NCBI GenBank assembly: GCA_000435975.1
Contig: FR884135.1
Location: 1-21,308, forward strand
Source of the DNA: Oscillibacter sp. CAG:241
GTDB taxonomy: Bacteria; Bacillota; Clostridia; Oscillospirales; Oscillospiraceae
Direction of reading: 5' to 3'
DNA: 21,308 bases
The notes under the pieces are model-generated. The model did no database searches. It saw only the letters and a program-made list of their open reading frames with translations, and was not told the origin of the DNA. Of this stretch, positions 1-7,835 are shown one piece after another. The translations under genes and the position numbers were made by a program. The first letter of the stretch is position 1; every line of letters begins with the position of its first letter.

Positions 1-35
1 CCAAGGCGGACGCCGTTTCTTTCCTTTTTTGACAG

Positions 36-73
36 GCAAAGGGGGTCCCGCCATCCGGCGGGACCCCCTTTGC
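36..73. terminator. Rho-independent terminator, perfect 17-bp hairpin
   Basis: A perfect inverted repeat has arms at 36-52 and 57-73 and a 4-nt loop (ATCC). It lies 36 nt past the stop codon of the giant surface protein gene on the minus strand and should end that transcript. The T-rich tail is better on the plus strand (TTTT at 74-77), so it could also end a plus-strand transcript entering from the left of the window. The hairpin is seen directly; which direction it serves is inferred. Confidence 0.8.
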
Positions 74-108
74 TTTTGCTCAGCGCTTACCTGAGCGATC
101 AGGCTTTC

Positions 109-3100
109 TCAGCTGTTGCGCTTTTTGCGGGACACGATGACCAGTACCACAGCCAGAGCGGCAGCGCACACCAGGACGATGATCCACATGGTGGTGTTGC
201 TCTCGTCGCCGGTCTTGACGCCGGGCTGGGTGGGCTGATAGCCGGGATCGGCTGCGCCGCAGTCGGTGCACTTGCCATCCTTGTAGTGATGGCCGGTGGC
301 GTCGATGACCATGGTCTCCACCTCACCGCAGCCGGTGCAGGTGTGGGTCTTTTCGCCGGGCTCGGTGCAGGTGGGCTGGGTGGTGACGATCCACTCGCCG
401 AAGGTATGCTCGTGGGCGGTGCAGACCACGTCGTTGCGGTCGCGGACGCGGATGCGGGGAGCCATGGGGGTGCCGTCGGCCAGGACGAAGGTGTTGTCAT
501 AGGAGGCCAGGCCCGTGGCGGAGATCTGGCAGCCCACGGACAGGTTCGCCACATCGTAGGAGGTGGTGATATAGCCATCGATGAACACGCGGGCGATCTT
601 GCCCTCGCTGTCGCGGACCAGGATGGTCTGGACCAGGCCGTCGGCCATCTCATAGCCGGTGACGTAGCCGTTCAAGGTCACCAGCTGGCCCAGAACGGAG
701 CCGTCGTTGATCTGGGTGGAGGTGACGGCTCTGGGAGTGACGGGAGTGGTCTCACCGATCTTCTCAATGGAGGAAACCTGCAGCTCGTTCTCGCCCTGAT
801 AGGTCTCCGTCACACCGGTGACGCGGACCACGTCGCCGATCTTGAAGTCGCCGGCCACGGGGAAGCAGTTGATGCCGCCGGTCTCATCCTGAACATAGAT
901 GCAGTCGAAGAAGGCGGTGGCCTTGTCATAACCGGAGGCGTTGGAGGTCACGACACCCTCAATGGTGTACTTGTGACCGGCCTCGGTCTGGGCTTGGACC
1001 GTGGCAATGTCGGTGATCTTCACGGGGTTGATGCGGCCCAGCAGGTTCTCGCAGATCTTGTAGTTGGAGTAGTTCTTCTCGGAGCCGTTGTCACTGATGG
1101 TGGCCTGGACCTCGAAGTTGGACATGAAGGCTGCGCCGGACACGATGATCAGACCCTTGCCCTCCAGCTGCTCGCTGGCCATGGCCAGCAGACGGCTGTC
1201 GTTTTCGGCATAGGCGTACTTGGGCACGTTGGCGCCGCCCAGGCCGTCCTTATCCACGTCCACGGAATAGGTGGTGCTGTGGGCGTATACCACCGGGGAA
1301 ACGGTGGCGGGCAGGGTGGAGGTGGGTTTGCCGTCTGCATCCACGGCATACACGGAGGCACCGCCATAGTGGCTGAATACCTCGGTGTACAGGCGGTCAT
1401 AGGGGTGAGCGGGGTCCACCTCCACGCCGTCGGTCAGGAAGCTCTGACCGTAGGTGTTGAAGTACAGACGCCACTTGTCCACGCCGTCGGCTGCGCTGCG
1501 GACATCGTCATAAGTGGCATCGTCCGCAATACGCAGGCTGGAGCCCAGGGCCTGGAGCACCTCGTTCTGGGTGGCGGCCATGTGCTTGATGGCGGGATTG
1601 CTCTGGATCACGTCATAGTTCTCGTAGTTGTCGCTCCAGCCGGCCAGGATCACGGTGCCGCCGCCGGCGTTGAAGGCGGTAATGGCCGCCAGCTCCGCGG
1701 CGCTGTAGGTCCGGGGATCGGTCTGGGCGTCCGCCAGGCGGCGGGAGGGGGCGGTGAGGATCAGGGCCTTGAACTTGGGATTGGAGCAGGCGGCGATCAG
1801 ATCGTCGCTGGTCTTCAGCTCCACGGTGCGGACGTTGTACTTGCCCGCCAGGTTGCCGAAGTTGCCCATGGAATCCTTGTAGTTACCGGCCACATACTCG
1901 TTGTAGTGGGAGGCGTCGATGCCGATATACACCAGGTCGTCGGCATTCAGCACGTCCAGGGTAATGTCCTTGGTGAACACATACTCCTTGCCGTCCTGCT
2001 CCAGCACCACGGTGGCGGTGACCTTATAGACCCGGGCGGTATCGAAGGAGATATCATAGCTCAGGTCCAGGGTGCCGCTGGCGGGAACGGTGCCCGCGTC
2101 GGTGGCGGAGGTCAGCACCTGGCTGCCCACGGCATAGGTGATGGACTTGATCCTGGCGTCGGTGCTCTCGCTGTTGAACAGGGTGGTGGTAACGATCATC
2201 TTCTCGCCGGTGACGGGAGTGGAGGTGCCGCAGGTCACATCGGAGATGCCCAGCTTCAGGGTCTCGCCCACCCACACGGGAGCGGTGACCGCCAGGTCGC
2301 CGTCACCCTGGGTGACGCGGATGTAGTAGTAGCTGTAGTCGGGGTCCAGGGTCACGGACAGGTCGCCGGTGGCCAGGACAGCGGGATCATCCCAGGTATA
2401 GGCGGTCTTGCCGGAGTTGACAATGACCTCCACCTTGGAGATGGAATCGCTGGCGTCGGGGTCGTTGACGGTAACATGGATGTCCAGCTTCTCGGGGACC
2501 TCGGTGAGGCTGCTGCCCAGGAGCATGCCGTTGACGGTGTAGCCGATCTCCAGGTTCTTGTCCTCGGTGGCGTACATACGCATGGCGCGCAGCGCGTCGT
2601 AGATGCCCTCCTCGGAGAAGTCGTCGGTGAGGATCACGTCGCGGGCGTCGTTGGCGTTGCCCCAGCGGCCCTTGTGGTTATCCTGGTTGTTGGTGGGAGC
2701 CAGGTGCCAGCCCTTATCCAGCGCCATGGTGTAGTACTCATAGCTGGGATAATAGCCGCCGGCGCCGATCTGGCCCTCGCCGTTGCCGGCCTCCACCATG
2801 TACATGCGGCTGTCGATGACGGGATCCCAGAAGGCGAAGTCACCGAAGGTGCCGAAGGTGTTGCCGGGGTGGTTGAACTGGCTGAGGCTGTCTGCGCCCT
2901 CCTGCTGGCTCAGCAGGGCATAGTAGGCGCGCATACCGGCATAGTCGGTCTTGTTGTTCAGGGTGGTGTTGTTGCGGGAGACGATACCGGGGGTATTGAA
3001 GGTGTTGATGTGGCCGGGACCGCCGGACCAGGTCATCTCGAAGCCGGCCAGAGCCACCAGGGAGCCGGCGTTGGCCTCGTTGAAGGCGGCCACGGCGGAA

Positions 3101-6100
3101 CGGTAGCTGTTCCAGGTCTCCTGGCTGTAGGGGGTGGCCAGGCTCATGTCATACAGAGCGCCCTCGGGGTTGGCCGCGCCGCTCTTGTCGAAGTAGTTGG
3201 AGTGGTCGGTGAAGGCCACAAACTGCACGTTGGCGCTGTCGGGCAGGTTCTTCACATAGCTCAGAGCGGACTCCAGAGAGCCTGCGCCGTCGGAATACTG
3301 GGTGTGGCTGTGCAGCTGACCGAAGTACAGCTGATACCGGGATTCGCCCACGGTGAAGAACCAGCTGAAGGAAGCGGACTTGCCGTCGGCGCGGGTGACG
3401 GTGACGGTAACATTGGTGCGGCCGTCGGTCATGTCGGCGGCGGGGGTGTAGGTGGCCTTGCCGCCGGCACAGACGGCGTTGACCTTCTCCCCGTTGACGG
3501 TCATTTCCACGGCGGGATTCTCACCGGCGTTGATGAGCTCAGCGGAGATGACAGGCCGCTTGTCGCTGCCGGTCTGGCTGCCCTTGAGCGGCGTCACGGC
3601 GCCGATGGAGGGCTCGTCCACCACGGTGACCACCAGGCTGCCGCTGTAGCTGGCGCCGGAGACATTGGTCACGCGGACGGTGAAGGTCACCTGATCGGAC
3701 CCGGCCAGCATGGCGGCAGGCACATTGGCGGTGTAATTGCTGCCGTCGGCGGTGTAATCGGTGATGACACCGGCAGACCTGCCGTCCACCAGGATCTCCA
3801 GCTTCTGGACCGCCTTCGCATCGTCCACGGTAAAGGTCAGGGTGTAATCCTGGCCCCCCTTCACGGAGTCGGCGGAGGTGAACTTCACGGCGGGATCATT
3901 GACGATGCCGCCGTCCAGCTTCACGCTGTCGGCTACGCCATAGAAGAAGAAGGAGTAGATGGTGTAGTCCGTGACGTTGTACATGCTATAGGTCTTATAG
4001 CTGTCGCTATAATACTCCAGGAACTGGCTGTACCTGCCGTTGAACTTGGCGGTGCGGCTCTCCAGCTGATAGCCGCCCACGCCGCCGGAGCAGGGCTCCA
4101 CGGTCCAGTCGGCGTCGTCGCTGGCGGTGAGGGAATAGAAGGCGTTGTTGCCGGTGCCGTTGGAGCACAGGTAGCCGTAGGTCTCGTTGCGGAAGCGATA
4201 GTATTCGCCGCTGCGCTCCACGGTGAACACCACGCCGCCGTTGCCGGGAATGGCCTTGCCGTTGGCCACCTGGGCGGAGACGTTGTTGACGGCGGGGCTG
4301 TCGGCGTTGTCATTCTGTCCGGCCAGGACGCCCTGGGCATTCTGGTTGAACAGCACCACCTGCGCGCCCTCCTGGGGCAGACTGCCGGCGGGCTGGTCCG
4401 TCTCGTCGCCTACCAGATAGAGCTGCTGGGCAAACAGAGCCTCGTTGCTGCCGATGGTGCCGAAGGCACTCCAGTTGTTCTTCTCGGCATACCACTCCAG
4501 ATAGCTGCTGCGGCCCACGTTCTGGATATAGACGCAGTTTTCCGTGGCGGCGGGAAGGATGCTCCAGCCGGTGTGGGTCTTATCCAGGGGAGTGCTGGAG
4601 TATTTTTCGTCCATAGACAGCTTCTTGCCGTCGGCGGTGGAGAAGGTATAGCTGCCGTCGGCGTTGACGCCCACGGTCCAGATGTCGGCCTTGGTATAAC
4701 CGGAGAGCTTGCCATTGGTCAGGGTCACGTCGGTGCCCTTGTTATAGAAGCCGGTGTACTCCGTGGACAGGGCCTTTCCGTTGGCGGGGTTGAATACCAC
4801 CACCTGGTCGCCGTCGGATACGGAGGTAACGATGCCGCTTTTCTGGATTTTGAAGAATGCCTGGGCAAACAGAGCTTCATTGCTGCCGATGGTGCCGAAG
4901 GCACTCCAGTTGTTCTTCTCGGCATACCACTCCAGATAGCTGCTGCGGTCCACGTTCTTGATATAGTAGCAGCCCTCGGTGGCAGCCTGCTCCAGTGTCC
5001 AGGCGGTGTGGGCCTTGTCCAGGGGAGTGCTGGAGTATTTTTCGTCCATGGACAGCTTCTTGCCCTCGGCGGTGGAGAAGGTATAGCTGCCATCGTCGTT
5101 GACGCCCACGGTCCAGATGTCCGCCTCGGCAAAGCCGGACAGCTTCCCACCGGTGAGGGTCACGTCGGTGCCCTTGTTATAGAAGCCGGTGTACTCCGTG
5201 GACAGGGCCTTCAGGTTGGCGGGGTTATAGATGACCACCTGGTCACCGTTCTTCAGGGGAGCGGTGGGATCATCAGGCTGACCGGGCTGGTCAGGCTTCT
5301 GGGTGTCTGCCACCAGATAAAGCTGCTGGGCAAACAGAGCCTCGTTGCTGCCGATGGTTCCGTAGGAGCTCCAATTGTTCTTCTCGGCGAACCACTCCAG
5401 ATAGCTGCCGCGGCCCACGTTCTTGATGTAGAAGCAGTCCGCCGTGGCGGCAGCGCTGAGCGCCCAATCCACATTGGCCTTGTCCAGGGGGGTGCTGCTG
5501 TAGCTGGTGTCCATGGACAGCTTCTTGCCCTCGGCGGTGGAGAAGGTATAGGCGCCGCTCTCGGTGCGGTTCACGGTCCACAGCTCTGCATCCGTGTAGC
5601 CGGTGAGCTTGCCACCGGTCAGCTCCACATCCACGCCCGTGTTATAGAAGCCGTTGTACACGGAGGACAGAGCCTTTTTGTTGGCGGGGTTGAACACCAC
5701 CACCTTGTCGCCGTTCTGCAGGGTGGTCAGATCGGTGACGATGCCGCTTTCCCGGGCGGGAACGGTGCTGAGCTTATACAGGGCCACGGGCTGCTGATTC
5801 TCGCTCTTATAATAGCGGAACCGGGTGCCGTTGGTGGCGGCTGCGTTATACTGCAGCGTGGTGTTGTTGCTGGCGATCTTCACATTACCATCAGCGAAGG
5901 TGATGGTGTTGAGCTCCGGAGTGGAGCCGGTGATGATCTTGTTCTTGCCGGACTTGCCGGAAATGTACTTTCCGCTGGCGGACTGTACGGACCAGCCGCC
6001 GGTCATGGGCGCGATGGTGAACGCGTACTTGGCGTAATCACCAACGATCTTGCCGTCGGTGATGGTCACGTCCACCTTGTTGCCCTCCTTGTCCAGGGCG

Positions 6101-6300
6101 GACAGGGAGCCGTCCATGATCAGGCTGCCCTTTTCATAGACGATCAGGTATTGACCGGACCAGTCCTCCTGCGCCTCGGTGACCTTTTCCCAGGTCCCGG
6201 ACGCAGGCTCTGCCGCGAATACCGACACCGGCAGCAGGGAAACCAGCATGACCAGTGACAGCAGCGCAGACAAAAGTCTGGTGCGAACAGGTGTTTTCAT
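109..6300 (-). CDS. Giant secreted, anchored multidomain protein with PHP metallohydrolase domain
   Basis: This encodes 2063 residues. The start is the ATG at 6300, because TTAAAGGAGG lies just upstream and a signal peptide follows directly (basic residues, hydrophobic stretch, cleavage near Ala29/Ala30). Domains in order: an N-terminal beta-rich module (about 35-177); three homologous repeats of about 140 residues (192-331, 348-486, 493-632) and a more divergent related module (about 641-790); Ig-like segments (about 803-985); a PHP-type metallohydrolase domain (about 990-1245) with H997-x-H999, D1032-H1033, H1097, H1144 and D1207-x-H1209 as likely metal ligands; more Ig/CARDB-like segments (about 1260-1450); a ThuA/GATase-like domain (about 1455-1740); two OB-fold-like domains (about 1760-1848 and 1859-1959); a Cys-rich tail (C1978, C1988, C1991, C2011, C2014); the motif VKTGD (2028-2032); a membrane helix (2038-2056) and RKKR. 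It resembles the CehA/McbA branch of PHP proteins, so a phosphoesterase or other metal-dependent hydrolase acting outside the cell is likely. The substrate is unknown. The gene is monocistronic. Confidence 0.85.
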   Translation of the reverse strand: MKTPVRTRLLSALLSLVMLVSLLPVSVFAAEPASGTWEKVTEAQEDWSGQYLIVYEKGSLIMDGSLSALDKEGNKVDVTITDGKIVGDYAKYAFTIAPMTGGWSVQSASGKYISGKSGKNKIITGSTPELNTITFADGNVKIASNNTTLQYNAAATNGTRFRYYKSENQQPVALYKLSTVPARESGIVTDLTTLQNGDKVVVFNPANKKALSSVYNGFYNTGVDVELTGGKLTGYTDAELWTVNRTESGAYTFSTAEGKKLSMDTSYSSTPLDKANVDWALSAAATADCFYIKNVGRGSYLEWFAEKNNWSSYGTIGSNEALFAQQLYLVADTQKPDQPGQPDDPTAPLKNGDQVVIYNPANLKALSTEYTGFYNKGTDVTLTGGKLSGFAEADIWTVGVNDDGSYTFSTAEGKKLSMDEKYSSTPLDKAHTAWTLEQAATEGCYYIKNVDRSSYLEWYAEKNNWSAFGTIGSNEALFAQAFFKIQKSGIVTSVSDGDQVVVFNPANGKALSTEYTGFYNKGTDVTLTNGKLSGYTKADIWTVGVNADGSYTFSTADGKKLSMDEKYSSTPLDKTHTGWSILPAATENCVYIQNVGRSSYLEWYAEKNNWSAFGTIGSNEALFAQQLYLVGDETDQPAGSLPQEGAQVVLFNQNAQGVLAGQNDNADSPAVNNVSAQVANGKAIPGNGGVVFTVERSGEYYRFRNETYGYLCSNGTGNNAFYSLTASDDADWTVEPCSGGVGGYQLESRTAKFNGRYSQFLEYYSDSYKTYSMYNVTDYTIYSFFFYGVADSVKLDGGIVNDPAVKFTSADSVKGGQDYTLTFTVDDAKAVQKLEILVDGRSAGVITDYTADGSNYTANVPAAMLAGSDQVTFTVRVTNVSGASYSGSLVVTVVDEPSIGAVTPLKGSQTGSDKRPVISAELINAGENPAVEMTVNGEKVNAVCAGGKATYTPAADMTDGRTNVTVTVTRADGKSASFSWFFTVGESRYQLYFGQLHSHTQYSDGAGSLESALSYVKNLPDSANVQFVAFTDHSNYFDKSGAANPEGALYDMSLATPYSQETWNSYRSAVAAFNEANAGSLVALAGFEMTWSGGPGHINTFNTPGIVSRNNTTLNNKTDYAGMRAYYALLSQQEGADSLSQFNHPGNTFGTFGDFAFWDPVIDSRMYMVEAGNGEGQIGAGGYYPSYEYYTMALDKGWHLAPTNNQDNHKGRWGNANDARDVILTDDFSEEGIYDALRAMRMYATEDKNLEIGYTVNGMLLGSSLTEVPEKLDIHVTVNDPDASDSISKVEVIVNSGKTAYTWDDPAVLATGDLSVTLDPDYSYYYIRVTQGDGDLAVTAPVWVGETLKLGISDVTCGTSTPVTGEKMIVTTTLFNSESTDARIKSITYAVGSQVLTSATDAGTVPASGTLDLSYDISFDTARVYKVTATVVLEQDGKEYVFTKDITLDVLNADDLVYIGIDASHYNEYVAGNYKDSMGNFGNLAGKYNVRTVELKTSDDLIAACSNPKFKALILTAPSRRLADAQTDPRTYSAAELAAITAFNAGGGTVILAGWSDNYENYDVIQSNPAIKHMAATQNEVLQALGSSLRIADDATYDDVRSAADGVDKWRLYFNTYGQSFLTDGVEVDPAHPYDRLYTEVFSHYGGASVYAVDADGKPTSTLPATVSPVVYAHSTTYSVDVDKDGLGGANVPKYAYAENDSRLLAMASEQLEGKGLIIVSGAAFMSNFEVQATISDNGSEKNYSNYKICENLLGRINPVKITDIATVQAQTEAGHKYTIEGVVTSNASGYDKATAFFDCIYVQDETGGINCFPVAGDFKIGDVVRVTGVTETYQGENELQVSSIEKIGETTPVTPRAVTSTQINDGSVLGQLVTLNGYVTGYEMADGLVQTILVRDSEGKIARVFIDGYITTSYDVANLSVGCQISATGLASYDNTFVLADGTPMAPRIRVRDRNDVVCTAHEHTFGEWIVTTQPTCTEPGEKTHTCTGCGEVETMVIDATGHHYKDGKCTDCGAADPGYQPTQPGVKTGDESNTTMWIIVLVCAAALAVVLVIVSRKKRNS
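4405..5727 (-). repeat. Three tandem coding repeats of about 140 codons
   Basis: These lie inside the giant surface protein gene. The units are 5308-5727, 4843-5259 and 4405-4824. Each begins with a GD-x-VV-x-(F/Y)NPAN signature, then has KALS, GFYN, KKLSMD, STPLDK and SYLEW, and ends at IGSNEALFAQ. Units two and three are nearly identical even at the DNA level, for example around 4430-4515 against 4865-4950, while unit one is more diverged. They are probably adhesive or ligand-binding modules; no binding function is known from the sequence. Confidence 0.85.
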
Positions 6301-6355
6301 CAAGCTATTACCTCCTTTAATTTCTCCCGGAGCTTCCCGCCCCACAGGTATTCTC

Positions 6356-6384
6356 ATTGTAACATACGCTTCTATCAGTTTCCA
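6356..6384 (-). promoter_or_regulatory. Promoter of the giant surface protein gene
   Basis: Read on the minus strand, TGGAAA (6379-6384) is separated by 17 bp from TACAAT (6356-6361). TG one base before the -10 box makes it an extended -10. The distance to the start codon is about 55 nt, with the AGGAGG ribosome binding site in between. Confidence 0.6.
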
Positions 6385-6456
6385 GCTTTATTTGCAGATT
6401 TGACACAAATTTTGCTAATATGTGCACAAGGCATGGATGATTGCACAAAGCCCTGC

Positions 6457-6485
6457 TTGACAAGGGGGGCGCAACTTGCTATGCT
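6457..6485 (+). promoter_or_regulatory. Promoter of the YibE/F gene
   Basis: A perfect -35 box TTGACA (6457-6462), a 17-bp spacer and TATGCT (6480-6485) place the transcript start near 6492, about 25 nt before the ATG at 6518. The divergent promoter for the surface protein lies about 70 bp to the left, so the two could share a regulator. Confidence 0.7.
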
Positions 6486-6517
6486 GGTGTCACCAATTGC
6501 CGAAAGGACCGGTATAT

Positions 6518-7708
6518 ATGAAGAAAAAAACGAAGGGGCCCGGCCCCGCCGCCTGGCTGCGGGAGAATAAATGGACGTGCATCGTGCTGGCGGCGGCGCT
6601 GGCGGTGCTGCTGGCGGCGCGGCTGCTGGCGGCTCCCGTGCCGGTGCAGTCCGACGAGCCAGAGAACCGCGCGGATTACGAAAGCGCCTCCGTGGACCAG
6701 ATCCTCTCCGATTCCACGGAGAAGGACCCTGCCTCCGACAACGGTTATCGCGGCGAGCAGCTGCTGCTGGTCACCGTCCGCTCCGGCGACTATAAGGGCC
6801 AGCAGATGCAGGTATATAACTATGTGGGGCCCCTGTATGGCGGGCCGCTGAAGGTCGGGGACCGGGCCACCGTCCTGATCTCCACCTATTCCGACGGCAC
6901 CGTCAATGCCACGGTGTATGAATTCGACCGTCTGCTGCCCCTTTGCATCGTGCTGGTGCTGTTCATCGCGGCAGCGGTGGCCGTGGGCGGCCGGACGGGG
7001 GTCAAATCCCTGGTGGCCCTGGCGGTGACGCTGGTGTGCCTGTTCGGCGTGCTGCTGCCGTCCCTGATGAAGGGCGCCAACACGCTGCTGATGACGTTTA
7101 TCGTCTGCGCCTATGTGGCGGTGGTAAGCCTGACCATCGTAGGCGGCGTCCGGAAAAAGACCGTGTGCGCCATGCTGGGCGCAGTGGCGGGCACCGCCCT
7201 GGCCCTGCTGTTCGGCCTGCTGGCCCAGGGACTGACCCGCATCGACGGCCTGCGCATCGACGACGTGGAGCCCCTGCTGCAGCTGCGGCAGACCGGCACG
7301 CCCATCGGTCTGCGGGGCCTGCTGGTGGGCGGCATCGTCATCAGCGCCCTGGGCGCGGTGATGGACGTGACCATGGGCATTGCCTCCTCCCTGTCGGAGG
7401 TCCACGCCGCCAATCCGGAGCTGTCCCGGAGGGAGCTGTTCCGCTCCGGCATGAACATCGGCCGGGACATGGTGGGCACCATGACCAACACCCTGATCCT
7501 GGCGTTTCTGGGCAGCGGCTTTACCCTGATCCTGTACCTGTATTCTCTGGGACTGTCCCCCCGGCAGCTGCTGAGCTCAGCCTATGTATCCCTGGAGGTG
7601 GTCAGCGGCGTAGCCAGCAGCGTGGGCGTGATCCTGTCCATCCCGCTGACGGCGCTGATCACGGCAGAGGTCTTTACCCGGGAGAAGAAATCCGGAAAGA
7701 GCGCATAA
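6518..7708 (+). CDS. YibE/F family multi-pass membrane protein
   Basis: This encodes 396 residues. The start at 6518 was chosen because AAAGGA lies about 9 nt upstream and a lysine-rich N-terminus (MKKKTKGPG) follows. The protein has one membrane helix (about 19-40), an extracellular segment of about 95 residues (41-135), then about six or seven hydrophobic helices from residue 139 to 386. The conserved core of the family is visible in GLRGLLVGGIVISALGAVMD (263-282) and in the segment around 308-345 with GRDMVGTMTNTLILAF. This pattern matches the YibE/F-like family, whose biochemical function is not established. The N-terminal region with LLLVTVRSGDYKG, and VGDRATV further on, fits family members in Firmicutes. 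It appears to be transcribed alone from the promoter at 6457. A weak GC-rich hairpin (7723-7728 with 7738-7743) follows, without a T run, so termination is uncertain. Confidence 0.85.
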   Translation: MKKKTKGPGPAAWLRENKWTCIVLAAALAVLLAARLLAAPVPVQSDEPENRADYESASVDQILSDSTEKDPASDNGYRGEQLLLVTVRSGDYKGQQMQVYNYVGPLYGGPLKVGDRATVLISTYSDGTVNATVYEFDRLLPLCIVLVLFIAAAVAVGGRTGVKSLVALAVTLVCLFGVLLPSLMKGANTLLMTFIVCAYVAVVSLTIVGGVRKKTVCAMLGAVAGTALALLFGLLAQGLTRIDGLRIDDVEPLLQLRQTGTPIGLRGLLVGGIVISALGAVMDVTMGIASSLSEVHAANPELSRRELFRSGMNIGRDMVGTMTNTLILAFLGSGFTLILYLYSLGLSPRQLLSSAYVSLEVVSGVASSVGVILSIPLTALITAEVFTREKKSGKSA

Positions 7709-7750
7709 GCGTAGAAGGGTTCCCGCCCCCGACAGGCGGCGGGCGGACAA

Positions 7751-7800
7751 AATTTAAGTTAAATTACAGCTTCGGGGCGTATACTTACCGTATACGCCCC
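7751..7800. promoter_or_regulatory. Two palindromes and a candidate promoter upstream of mfd
   Basis: A 15-bp AT-only palindrome, AATTTAA-G-TTAAATT (7751-7765), is followed 8 bp later by a perfect inverted repeat with 11-bp arms GGGGCGTATAC (7774-7784) and GTATACGCCCC (7790-7800) and a 5-nt loop. A -10 box TATACT sits at 7780-7785 inside the second palindrome; the matching -35 is poor (GTTAAA at 7758-7763, 16-bp spacing). No T run follows, so this does not look like a terminator. It may be an operator over the mfd promoter or a hairpin in the mRNA leader. Confidence 0.4.
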
Positions 7801-7835
7801 CGGATGCGTTGGGGGAAAACGAAGGGAGGTGCCCG

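Noticed and set aside
6..30. GC-rich segment GGCGGACGCC followed by a T-rich stretch, like the right half of a terminator
   Set aside because: The left half would lie outside the window, so the hairpin cannot be verified.
4405..5727. Regular repeats considered as a CRISPR array
   Set aside because: Units are about 420 bp, in frame and fully coding, with no short repeat/spacer pattern.
70..6258. A stop-free plus-strand reading frame of about 2060 codons opposite the giant surface protein gene
   Set aside because: Its translation is a low-complexity mix of Gly, Val, His, Ala and Leu without domains, as expected opposite GC-rich coding DNA that avoids TTA, CTA and TCA codons. The minus-strand gene has signal peptide, domains and anchor.
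7722..7746. GC-rich hairpin after the YibE/F gene as a terminator
   Set aside because: The stem is only 6 bp, has alternative pairings and no T run follows.
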